Source: Chroococcidiopsidaceae cyanobacterium CP_BM_RX_35 (GTDB lineage Bacteria > Cyanobacteriota > Cyanobacteriia > Cyanobacteriales > Chroococcidiopsidaceae). From it: a stretch of 7,192 bases of DNA. The stretch is from NCBI GenBank assembly GCA_019242465.1, contig JAFAVL010000277.1:1-7192 (forward strand). The letters run 5' to 3'. Each line of letters starts with the position of its first letter. The stretch's first letter is position 1. The notes beneath the pieces are model-generated. The model did no database searches and was not told the DNA's origin. It saw nothing but the letters and a program-made list of their open reading frames with translations. Of this stretch, positions 1-5,326 are shown piece after piece. The translations under genes and the position numbers were made by a program.

Positions 1-193
1 TCTCCCAATGGTGCGAGAATTGGAGGCAGAGTATGATGCTCATGCGATCGCTGCCGCTGCTTTACAAATGGCTTACGATCAAACCCGTCCCATCTGGCTA
101 CAGTCAGATATTAGCGACGTAGAAGAAGAAAGAGCCGCCACTCCCAAGCCCATTCTCAAGCGTTCTCAAACTTCGGTGTCCAAGAATAGCTAA
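1..193 (+). CDS. C-terminal fragment, probable DEAD-box RNA helicase (CrhR/DeaD-like)
   Basis: The reading frame is open from the left edge (codons start at base 2) and ends with TAA at 191-193, so this is the last 63 or so codons of a gene that begins outside the window. The segment LEAEYDAHAIAAAALQMAYD is like the conserved post-helicase stretch 'L..EYDP..IAAAAL.M' that follows the second RecA domain in cyanobacterial DEAD-box RNA helicases. These enzymes unwind RNA duplexes and are often cold- or redox-regulated. After it comes an acidic stretch (DISDVEEE) and a basic, Ser/Thr-rich tail (KPILKRSQTSVSKNS), fitting an unstructured RNA-contacting end. No catalytic motif lies in the window, so the assignment rests on the tail alone. 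The internal ATG at 8 is not the start, because the frame continues upstream. A terminator-like hairpin follows at 236-267. Confidence 0.55.
   Translation, partial: LPMVRELEAEYDAHAIAAAALQMAYDQTRPIWLQSDISDVEEERAATPKPILKRSQTSVSKNS
44..51. repeat. HIP1 palindrome
   Basis: GCGATCGC, the highly iterated palindrome abundant in many cyanobacterial genomes. It lies in the helicase tail, where it encodes part of His-Ala-Ile-Ala. It supports a cyanobacterial origin. Confidence 0.85.
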
Positions 194-210
194 GTCAAGC
201 GTTGCTTGCT

Positions 211-252
211 GAGAAGAAGGCAGGGGAGCAGGGAGCAGGGGAGATAAGAGAG
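211..252. repeat. Purine-rich low-complexity repeat (GGGGAGCA type)
   Basis: This G/A-rich tract is built from imperfect units of GGGGAGCA/GGGAGCA. Such tracts are common between genes in many cyanobacteria. It lies just after the helicase stop. A pyrimidine-rich tract of the same kind in opposite orientation lies at 391-440, so the two could pair over a long range in a transcript. Confidence 0.7.
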
Positions 253-267
253 TGCTTCCCCTGTTTT
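236..267 (+). terminator. Probable intrinsic terminator of the helicase gene
   Basis: CAGGGGA (236-242) pairs with TCCCCTG (257-263) as a perfect 7-bp GC-rich stem with a 14-nt loop. TTTTCTTGTTCT follows directly. It sits 43 bases after the helicase stop on the same strand, as expected for a Rho-independent terminator. The left arm is contributed by the low-complexity repeat. The T tract is interrupted by C, so strength is uncertain. Confidence 0.55.
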
Positions 268-323
268 CTTGTTCTCAAGCTCCAGCCAGAGAATACCTGT
301 TTTGAAGCTCCGTCTTCAGTTCA

Positions 324-347
324 TGCTTAAAACAGAGCTTTTAAGCA
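324..347. repeat. Perfect 9-bp inverted repeat between convergent genes
   Basis: TGCTTAAAA (324-332) and TTTTAAGCA (339-347) are perfect inverted copies around the 6-nt loop CAGAGC. The repeat lies between the convergent helicase and aldo/keto reductase genes. The stem is AT-rich and has no T run on either side, so a terminator role is possible but not shown. Confidence 0.45.
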
Positions 348-390
348 GGGATTTCCTATGCAGACCAAGGAAAGAGAAAAGTAGTCTTCT

Positions 391-440
391 TGCTCCCCCT
401 GCCCCCTTGCCCCCCTGCCTCCTCTGCCCCCTGCTCTCTT
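391..440. repeat. Pyrimidine-rich low-complexity repeat (TGCTCCCC type)
   Basis: This C/T-rich tract has imperfect CCCCCTGC and CCCCTGCT units and runs directly into the stop codon of the aldo/keto reductase on the minus strand. It is the reverse-orientation counterpart of the tract at 211-252. On the minus strand it is the first part of the reductase 3' untranslated region. Confidence 0.7.
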
Positions 441-1386
441 ACCGCCAAGGACGGCTAGCCTGCTCCAACTGGGCGGTTTCTGCTGCATCTAACGTCCAAC
501 CTAAAGCACCGGCATTTTGCCGCACTTGTTCAGCTGTTTTCACGCCCGCAATGGGAATAACGTTGCCTTGAGCGATTAACCAGTTGAGGGCAACTTGGGC
601 AGGGGTGCGTTCGTACTTTTCTCCCAACTGTTGCAGTAGGAAAATAACTGGGGCAATTTTCTTTAAGCCATTGGCGCTGAAGCGGGGATCAAGCTGGCGG
701 GCTCCAGTCGGTTTTTTGGGGTTATCCCCTGTGTATTTACCAGTTAGTAAACCTTGAGCCAAGGGGCTATAAGCGAGGATGACAACGCCAAGCTGCCGAG
801 CCGTGTCCAAAATACCGTTAGTCTCAATCTGCCGAGTCAGTAATGAATAGCGCACTTGGTTTACGGCTAGAGGAACTCCCCGTGCCGCTAGTAAATGGTG
901 GGCTTCCTGCATCTGCTCAACTGAATAGTTACTAACTCCGACTGCAGCAATTCTGCCCCGTTGTACTTCGTCTGCTAAGGCATTCATCAGCGTCTCTTGA
1001 CTCATCAAGAAATTGAACGGCCAATGCACCTGGTAAAGTTCAACCCGTTGGACTTGCAGACGTTTGAGACTGGCGGTCAAAGCGTCAGATACAGATTGGG
1101 CGCTAAATCTCCAGGGGAGGGGACCGTATTTAGTGGCAATTTGCACTGTTTGAGCTGTTTGCTGTCTGAACTGTCCTAAGAATTCCTCTGAAAGACCAAG
1201 CCCATAGACTTCAGCTGTGTCAAAAAAGTTAATTCCAGCTTCCATAGCAGTCAAGAAAGCCTCTTGCAATTGCTCAAAGCTGTAGTCGCTGCCGTAGCTC
1301 CAAAAAAGCTTGTCACCCCAAGCCCAAGTGCCGAGGCAGAGGGGTTTAACAGCTGGGCCGTTTTGTCCTAGTGCGATTGTCTCCAC
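439..1386 (-). CDS. Aldo/keto reductase family oxidoreductase
   Basis: A complete 315-residue protein, the usual length for the family, and probably a cytosolic NADPH-dependent reductase of aldehydes or ketones. The TIM-barrel hallmarks are visible: LCLGTWAWG near the N-terminus, then the catalytic tetrad Asp56 and Tyr61 (in FFDTAEVYG), Lys86 (in ATKYGPL) and His121 (in YQVHWP). Barrel strands continue with AAVGVSNYS (147-155) and VVILAYSPLAQGLLTGKY (201-218). VIPIAGVKTAEQVRQN (276-291) matches the C-terminal phosphate-binding loop for the nicotinamide cofactor. The start is GTG at 1384-1386, with a loosely spaced AGGAAA upstream. No in-frame ATG would keep the first barrel strand. The stop is TAA at 439-441. 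The gene is divergent from the phosphatase at 1510 and convergent with the helicase. The substrate cannot be told; the extended, AKR11/13-like sequence suggests a general stress or detoxification reductase. Confidence 0.92.
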   Translation of the reverse strand: METIALGQNGPAVKPLCLGTWAWGDKLFWSYGSDYSFEQLQEAFLTAMEAGINFFDTAEVYGLGLSEEFLGQFRQQTAQTVQIATKYGPLPWRFSAQSVSDALTASLKRLQVQRVELYQVHWPFNFLMSQETLMNALADEVQRGRIAAVGVSNYSVEQMQEAHHLLAARGVPLAVNQVRYSLLTRQIETNGILDTARQLGVVILAYSPLAQGLLTGKYTGDNPKKPTGARQLDPRFSANGLKKIAPVIFLLQQLGEKYERTPAQVALNWLIAQGNVIPIAGVKTAEQVRQNAGALGWTLDAAETAQLEQASRPWR

Positions 1387-1509
1387 TTCGTCTGGTTTCC
1401 TGAGCTTTACATTTGTTTATATTCTCTCAGTTTATGGCAATAGAGCGCTGCGAACCCAAAGAGGTAAACTCTTGGGTGTGTCAGAATTCCCTTTAAAAAC
1501 GCGTAGCAA
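1387..1509. promoter_or_regulatory. Divergent intergenic promoter region
   Basis: These 123 bases separate the diverging starts of the aldo/keto reductase and the phosphatase, so both promoters should lie here or partly inside the genes. On the minus strand a TTGCCA (from 1440) and a TATAAA (within 1415-1425) are present, but only about 13 bases separate them, so the pair is weak. No convincing -35/-10 pair was seen on the plus strand. The inverted repeat at 1454-1477 is the most structured element. Confidence 0.4.
1454..1477. repeat. Inverted repeat upstream of the phosphatase, possible operator or leader hairpin
   Basis: ACCCAAAGAG (1454-1463) and CTCTTGGGT (1469-1477) are inverted copies with a single bulged A and a 5-nt loop (GTAAA). 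The element ends 32 bases before the phosphatase ATG. It has no T run, so a terminator is unlikely. It could be a repressor-binding dyad in the divergent promoter or a hairpin in the phosphatase leader mRNA. Confidence 0.5.
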
Positions 1510-2310
1510 ATGACCGATTTTTGGCAAACAGTCCTCAACTTCGCCCAAACCACCACTAGCAGAGTGGGAACCCAGTTGTTGCAAGAATTTCGACAGGTGC
1601 AGGCTACTCACAAGGCAGATGGCAGCCTAGTGACGCAGGCGGATCGGTGGGCAGATCGAGAAATTCGAGAAGTGATCGCTAAAACATTTCCTAAGCACGG
1701 CATTTTAAGCGAAGAAGGTGAACATATTTTTCCTGGAACTGAATGGTGTTGGGTGATCGATCCTCTAGACGGCACAACTAATTTCACCCGGGGAATTCCT
1801 ATTTGGGCAATTTCTTTGGGCTTACTCTACCAAGGCACGCCAGTTTTCGGTTACGTCTATCTGCCGCCACTAGCACAAACCTTTCACGGCTATTGGGATG
1901 GAGCTGCTAGGTTCAGTAAACCGAATGGGGCGTTTCTCAATCACCGTCCTATCCATACCAGTACTGATTCCCCTAGTAACAATCACTTTTTCAGTCTCTG
2001 TTCTCGCAGTGTATCTATGCTCAAGCCGGGCTTTCCCTGTAAGTTCCGCATGTTGGGTGTTGCTAGCTACAACTTCCTGATGGTGGCTGCTGGTGCAACT
2101 CTAGGGGGTGTTGAGGCTACACCTAAAATCTGGGATATTGCTGCCGTGTGGGTAATTGTTCAGGCGGCTGGAGGAGTTTGGGTATCGCTACAGAAAGAGC
2201 CGTTTCCAATGCAGGATGGAGCAGAATATGGCGATCGCTCCTATCCTACCCTTGTTGTCAGTCAGCCTCAACTCATGCCGATATTTCAGCCATTTGTGCC
2301 AAACTTTTAG
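1510..2310 (+). CDS. Inositol monophosphatase family protein (SuhB/IMPase-like)
   Basis: A complete 266-residue cytosolic Mg2+-dependent phosphatase of the IMPase/FIG superfamily, which cleaves phosphate from inositol monophosphates or related sugar and nucleotide phosphates. The family signature is intact: KADGSLVTQAD (35-45), ILSEEGE (65-71) with the metal-binding Glu, WVIDPLDGTTNF (81-92) with metal ligands Asp84 and Asp87, and WDIAAVWVIVQAAGG (208-222) with Asp209. Length is normal. The ATG at 1510 puts the first helix in its usual place; no clear Shine-Dalgarno precedes it. The ABC ATPase begins only 25 bp after its TAG stop, so the two are probably co-transcribed. The exact substrate is not readable from the sequence; cyanobacterial paralogues are annotated variously as inositol, histidinol or fructose-1,6-type phosphatases. 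Confidence 0.93.
   Translation: MTDFWQTVLNFAQTTTSRVGTQLLQEFRQVQATHKADGSLVTQADRWADREIREVIAKTFPKHGILSEEGEHIFPGTEWCWVIDPLDGTTNFTRGIPIWAISLGLLYQGTPVFGYVYLPPLAQTFHGYWDGAARFSKPNGAFLNHRPIHTSTDSPSNNHFFSLCSRSVSMLKPGFPCKFRMLGVASYNFLMVAAGATLGGVEATPKIWDIAAVWVIVQAAGGVWVSLQKEPFPMQDGAEYGDRSYPTLVVSQPQLMPIFQPFVPNF
2231..2238. repeat. HIP1 palindrome
   Basis: Second GCGATCGC copy, inside the phosphatase gene where it encodes Gly-Asp-Arg. It supports a cyanobacterial origin. Confidence 0.85.
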
Positions 2311-2335
2311 TGAGTTCAGCCCAAGCTACCCCGTA

Positions 2336-3268
2336 ATGACAGAGATAGCTATTCACACCGAGAATCTGAGTCGTAGCTTCAAGAACAATGTCCGAGCCTT
2401 GGATAATCTCTGTTTAAAAGTGCCACAAGGGATAGTTTTCGGCTTCCTTGGTCCCAACGGTTCTGGTAAGACGACGACAATTCAACTTCTACTTGGTCTA
2501 CTCAAACCAACTACTGGACAAGCGACAGTGCTAGGTTTTGATACTCAGTCACAGGCAGATGAAATTCGTTGTCGGACTGGAGCGCTCCTCGAACATTCGG
2601 GTCTTTACGAGCGTTTGAGTGCAGAAGACAATTTAGAGTTTTATGGACGGGTTTGGCGACTGCCACCAGCACAGAGACAGACCCGGATTCGGGAACTACT
2701 TACTAGCTTGGGCTTATGGCAGCGTCGTCGAGAGCGTGTCAATGGCTGGAGCCGAGGCATGAAACAAAAACTGGCAGTAGCTAGAGCTATGCTCCACCGA
2801 CCACCTTTGATTTTTTTAGATGAGCCGACAGCGGGGCTCGACCCAATTGCTGCAACTGCTCTTTGCGATGATATCGCGGCAATGGTGACTCGTGAAGGAG
2901 TCACAGTCTTTTTAACAACGCACAACTTGGCAGAAGCAGAGAAGTTATGTGCGCTAGTCGGTATGATTCGCAAAGGAAAGCTACTGGCAGTCGGTCATCC
3001 AGATGAGCTGCGAACTAGAATTGGCGGTCCCCATGTGGAAATCCTGGGGCAGGGGTTCAACAATCGGGTTTTAGAATTGCTGCGGGAACAACCAGAAGTG
3101 TTAGGGGCCGAGTTCCAAAATGGTCGCTTGTTAATTCATCTGCACCAAGAGATCAGTGTGGCACCGCTAGTCAGTCTCTTGGTACAGGTTGGGGTTCAGA
3201 TAGAAGAAGTCCATAAGGGCAAAGCCAGTTTGACAGAAGCCTTTTTAAAACTGATGGAGGCAGAGTAA
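2336..3268 (+). CDS. ABC-2-type exporter, ATP-binding subunit (CcmA/DrrA/NatA-like)
   Basis: A complete 310-residue nucleotide-binding protein that powers the membrane subunit encoded next. Visible motifs are Walker A GPNGSGKTT (39-47), the signature WSRGMKQKL (138-146) in the 'SRGM' form usual for DrrA/CcmA/NatA exporters, Walker B LIFLDEP (158-164), D-loop AGLDP (166-170) and switch His196 in TTHNLAEAE. The Q-loop position holds Glu (ALLEHSGLY, 83-91) instead of Gln, as in some members of this subgroup. Residues 230-310 form the C-terminal domain typical of these ATPases. The ATG at 2336 is preferred: the ABC core starts a few residues later, and upstream in-frame starts would run into the phosphatase gene. 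No strong Shine-Dalgarno is seen. Its TAA overlaps the permease ATG as TAATG, implying translational coupling and 1:1 production. The exported substrate is unknown. Confidence 0.95.
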   Translation: MTEIAIHTENLSRSFKNNVRALDNLCLKVPQGIVFGFLGPNGSGKTTTIQLLLGLLKPTTGQATVLGFDTQSQADEIRCRTGALLEHSGLYERLSAEDNLEFYGRVWRLPPAQRQTRIRELLTSLGLWQRRRERVNGWSRGMKQKLAVARAMLHRPPLIFLDEPTAGLDPIAATALCDDIAAMVTREGVTVFLTTHNLAEAEKLCALVGMIRKGKLLAVGHPDELRTRIGGPHVEILGQGFNNRVLELLREQPEVLGAEFQNGRLLIHLHQEISVAPLVSLLVQVGVQIEEVHKGKASLTEAFLKLMEAE

Positions 3269-4005
3269 TGTTTGCCGATATTCGGACTGTCATGTGGAAA
3301 GAGTGGCGAGAAATTTTACACCAACGTGGCAGTATCCGTGCAACCTTGCTGAATCAGCTGTTGCTGGTAGTCGTCTTCGCGGTTTCTTTTTCCTTACAAG
3401 CTGGATACGAATGGTTCGAAACACCAGCATCGCTGCAAATCTGGTATCTGCTGCCAATGCTGCTGGTGATTACGATAATTCCTGACTCTTTTGCCGGAGA
3501 GCGAGAACGACATACGCTGGAAACAATGCTTGCTAGCCGCTTGTCAGAGTCGGCAATTTTACTGGGCAAGATGGGAGCGGCAGTCAGTTATGCCTTCACA
3601 ATGACGCTGCTAGCAGCCTTACTGTCAATGGTGACAGTCAACGTCATGCACTGGGATGGTGTGCTGCACTTTTACTCCTTAGGCGTTTTCATATCAGGCA
3701 TTGGTACCTACCTGCTGACAGCTACGCTAGTAGCAAGCCTTGGTGTTTTTGTTTCTTTACGGTCAGCAACGGTACGGCAAGCTCAGCAGAGCTTAGGGTT
3801 AGGTATTTTTATGCTGGCTACGGTGCCACTCATCAGTCTATTCTTGCTGCCGAGAGATTGGAAGGTAAATTTATCTCAGGCTTTAAAGGTTGCTGGTTCA
3901 ACCCAAATTGTCTTAATAGCTGTATTGCTTCTAATTGGACTTGACCTGATACTAATTACTGCTGCAATTAAACGCTTCAAAAGGACGCAGCTGATACTTG
4001 ACTGA
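3268..4005 (+). CDS. ABC-2-type exporter, membrane permease subunit
   Basis: A complete 245-residue inner-membrane protein, partner of the ATPase immediately upstream. About six hydrophobic segments are visible, near residues 26-44, 57-73, 105-127, 135-163, 174-194 and 212-234, as expected for an ABC-2 transmembrane domain. The N-terminal amphipathic KEWREIL (11-17) is the usual cytosolic coupling helix, and DSFAGERERHTLETMLASRLS (73-93) is the conserved ABC-2 motif 'F.gErE..TlE.lL..P.s'. It ends in a basic tail, AIKRFKRTQLIL, typical of a natural C-terminus. The ATG at 3268 shares its A with the last base of the ATPase stop. One ATPase plus one permease suggests a homodimeric exporter. The TGA at 4003-4005 abuts the truncated ChaN-like remnant on the other strand. 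The substrate is unknown. Confidence 0.9.
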   Translation: MFADIRTVMWKEWREILHQRGSIRATLLNQLLLVVVFAVSFSLQAGYEWFETPASLQIWYLLPMLLVITIIPDSFAGERERHTLETMLASRLSESAILLGKMGAAVSYAFTMTLLAALLSMVTVNVMHWDGVLHFYSLGVFISGIGTYLLTATLVASLGVFVSLRSATVRQAQQSLGLGIFMLATVPLISLFLLPRDWKVNLSQALKVAGSTQIVLIAVLLLIGLDLILITAAIKRFKRTQLILD

Positions 4006-4278
4006 ATATGGGCGCTGGAACATTTCCATCGTGATCGCAATTTTGGGATGGCGCTGATGGAGTTCCCGGATGATTTCTAGTTCAGCTTGATGATCGGCAG
4101 CGCGATTGTGGTTTTCCCCAAGATAGATGACATCTGCCTGTACCAGTTTCTGGCACAGCTGTTGCGGAGTATGGAGATTAGACTTTTGCGCCTAGATAGG
4201 TAAGATGTACATCAGGAAGAACAAAAGCGACCAGATCCATACTTTGGCAAAGCGGGTTCCTAATCTGAGTGTTGTCAT
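4006..4278 (-). pseudogene. Broken ChaN-like gene (haem/cofactor-binding Tiki-fold family), 5' remnant
   Basis: Read on the minus strand from ATG at 4276-4278, the frame gives a 28-residue hydrophobic N-terminus (KVWIWSLLFFLMYILPI), then TAG at 4192-4194 (codon 29). It then continues in the same frame for 62 codons. This part includes QADVIYLGENHNRAADHQ, EIIRELHQRHPKIAI and TMEMFQRPY, the start of the ChaN/Cofac_haem_bdg (DUF399) domain: a GE-H motif, then the 'MEMFQRP' strand. Family resemblance ends at 4006, directly against the permease stop codon. Beyond it the frame is antisense permease sequence, so most of the domain is missing. Two independent lesions, a nonsense codon at the signal-peptide cleavage region and loss of the 3' end, make it a pseudogene. 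Its ATG overlaps the cupin TGA as ATGA, so it was once the third gene of that operon. Intact relatives are exported or lipoprotein-type proteins thought to bind haem or related cofactors. Confidence 0.8.
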
Positions 4279-4640
4279 TCTTCGTAAACTGTCTCGTCTT
4301 CCTGACGCCAGGCTGGGTCAACAATGCAAATAAATACCAGCGGTTCGTTACCACAGTTGCGGATGAATTGTCGGGCGTTAGGGGGGATATATACGGCATC
4401 ACCTGGTTCAACTACACGAATTTCATTATCGATATACATTTCCCCACTGCCGCTGAGAATATAGTAAACTTCAGACGTTTTGAGCGAGTGGGCTTGAGAA
4501 GTTTTTCCGACTGGTAAGGTTGCATGCGCCAAACTGTAACGCAATGCTATTGGCTGTTTGTCAGGATGTAGCAGTTCTCTTAAGTGAGTGCTATCCCCTG
4601 CTATGAATTCCGCACAGGTGTTGAGTTTTTGTACCAGCAT
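4275..4640 (-). CDS. Small single-domain cupin protein
   Basis: A complete 121-residue protein with one conserved cupin barrel. Cupin motif 1 spans 45-65 (HSLKTSEVYYILSGSGEM, His51 and Glu57); motif 2 spans 79-95 (PGDAVYIPPNARQFIRN). Only part of the usual metal-ligand set is present: the second His of motif 1 is replaced by Leu53, and the motif 2 His position holds Gln91. Bound metal and catalysis are therefore uncertain; the pattern suits a sugar- or ligand-binding cupin. No signal peptide is seen, so it is probably cytosolic. The ATG at 4638-4640 lies 23 bp after the stop of the small membrane protein and has no clear Shine-Dalgarno. Its TGA overlaps the start of the broken ChaN-like gene. 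An acidic tail (RQEDETVYEE) ends the protein. The substrate is unknown. Confidence 0.88.
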   Translation of the reverse strand: MLVQKLNTCAEFIAGDSTHLRELLHPDKQPIALRYSLAHATLPVGKTSQAHSLKTSEVYYILSGSGEMYIDNEIRVVEPGDAVYIPPNARQFIRNCGNEPLVFICIVDPAWRQEDETVYEE

Positions 4641-4663
4641 TTAGCGTGATAGTGTTTGACCTA

Positions 4664-4951
4664 CTAGTAAAGTAGAGGGTTAGTCTTTGGTTGATAGTCA
4701 GGACAGTTAATTGCCTCCTCAGAGTTGGCGACAGATGGCTGCACTGTACATTTCAGTCGATAATCACCAGTAAAGAATCGACAGTTGGCGCAGGGAATCT
4801 GATGCATCCGCTTGGTTGTGGCAGCGCTGTCACGAATGGTGCTCCAGAGGCTCCAAGCGAACAGAAAGGTCAATGCCCAGGCGCAGAAAAAGCAAAGTGG
4901 GACTAAAAACGGTTGGATGGCATGAACGAGAATGTAAAGCACTTGAAACAC
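4664..4951 (-). CDS. Conserved small membrane protein with Cys-rich C-terminal motif
   Basis: A 95-residue protein that I do not recognise by function; it looks like a conserved hypothetical of cyanobacteria. Residues 5-36 form a strongly hydrophobic stretch, probably one or two membrane passes, with Cys20 and Cys23 inside it. A basic linker (TTKRMH) leads to a soluble tail with an ordered cysteine set: IPCANCRFF (Cys54, Cys57), LKCTVQP (Cys68) and INCPDYQP (Cys83). The C-x2-C-x10-C-x14-C spacing could hold a zinc ion or an iron-sulfur cluster, or be redox-active; this is inference. The GTG start at 4949-4951 is supported by a strong AAGGAG five bases upstream. It is the first gene of a minus-strand operon with the cupin (23-bp gap) and the ChaN-like remnant, which hints at a link with a metal, haem or another cofactor. 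Confidence 0.8.
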   Translation of the reverse strand: MFQVLYILVHAIQPFLVPLCFFCAWALTFLFAWSLWSTIRDSAATTKRMHQIPCANCRFFTGDYRLKCTVQPSVANSEEAINCPDYQPKTNPLLY

Positions 4952-4956
4952 TACGA

Positions 4957-4962
4957 CTCCTT
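4957..4962 (-). promoter_or_regulatory. Shine-Dalgarno site fixing the GTG start of the small membrane protein
   Basis: AAGGAG on the minus strand, five bases from GTG 4951. It is the clearest ribosome-binding site in the window, and it decides for the GTG start over internal alternatives. Confidence 0.75.
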
Positions 4963-5124
4963 TTCCAGAAGGCCAGGGAACTTGCTCTAGATAACATGCT
5001 ATATGGCTGAGGCATTTTCTTCCCTAACTCAAAATGCTGATAATAGTAATTACTTTATGTATTCACCGCTACAATATTAGGTCTACTGCTAGTTCCATAG
5101 ATGAGGTACAAGCACCAAGCAGAC

Positions 5125-5171
5125 TGCTAGTGCTTAAGGCAAGAGCTAGCCACGCACTAGCAATTTTTTTT
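5125..5171 (+). terminator. Orphan intrinsic-terminator-like hairpin with T8
   Basis: TGCTAGTGC (5125-5133) pairs perfectly with GCACTAGCA (5154-5162). The 20-nt loop can form a small inner GGC/GCC helix. AA and eight T residues (5164-5171) follow. This is the classical Rho-independent layout on the plus strand. No plus-strand gene lies upstream until the permease, more than 1.1 kb away, so it may end a small RNA or block read-through. Its right arm sequence recurs as GCACTAG at 5203-5209, so alternative pairing is possible. Confidence 0.6.
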
Positions 5172-5250
5172 AAGGGGCAAACTAATCTCATCACTTGAGA
5201 CAGCACTAGTGGTAGCAAGAAATAGATATCATATTGTATGTCACTAAACG

Positions 5251-5279
5251 TTAACTCAAGCTAGTGTAGCCATTATAAC
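5251..5279 (+). promoter_or_regulatory. SigA-type promoter of the exported-protein gene
   Basis: TTAACT (5251-5256, 4/6 match to TTGACA) and TATAAC (5274-5279, 5/6 match to TATAAT) are separated by exactly 17 bases. Transcription would begin near 5286, giving a leader of about 80 nt before the GTG at 5365. This is the best -35/-10 pair I found in the window. Confidence 0.6.
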
Positions 5280-5303
5280 GAAAAGCTTGACTTTATTCTT
5301 TTC

Positions 5304-5326
5304 AACTGCTAAGTCAGGCAGCAGTT
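5304..5326 (+). promoter_or_regulatory. Leader hairpin in the 5' untranslated region
   Basis: AACTGCT (5304-5310) and AGCAGTT (5320-5326) form a perfect 7-bp stem with a 9-nt loop, inside the predicted leader of the exported-protein mRNA. It has no T run, so it is not a terminator; mRNA stability or translational control is possible. No riboswitch class was recognised. Confidence 0.4.

Noticed and set aside
324..347. AT-rich 9-bp inverted repeat as the reductase or helicase terminator
   Set aside because: No T run follows on either strand, so it is listed only as an inverted repeat.
269..571. Plus-strand open frame of 100 residues
   Set aside because: It runs through the low-complexity C/T tract and the antisense of the reductase 3' end, and has no protein-like composition.
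2156..2335. A longer N-terminus for the ABC ATPase, starting inside the phosphatase gene
   Set aside because: The added 60 residues are the phosphatase C-terminal region read in another frame and do not resemble an ABC domain; ATG 2336 fits the family start.
4178..4411. Minus-strand open frame of 77 residues
   Set aside because: It overlaps the cupin 3' end and the ChaN remnant in a different frame; its sequence has no family resemblance, while the remnant's own frame does.
4656..4684. TTGACC...GTTAGT as a plus-strand promoter
   Set aside because: The -10 match is poor and no plus-strand gene follows at a suitable distance.
4691..5015. Short open frames on both strands around the membrane-protein gene and its upstream region
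   Set aside because: They are shadows of the Cys-rich membrane protein or noncoding DNA, without ribosome-binding sites or recognisable motifs.
5085..5264. CRISPR-like array from the repeated CTAG motifs
   Set aside because: The shared units are only 7-9 bases, spacing is irregular and no cas genes are present.
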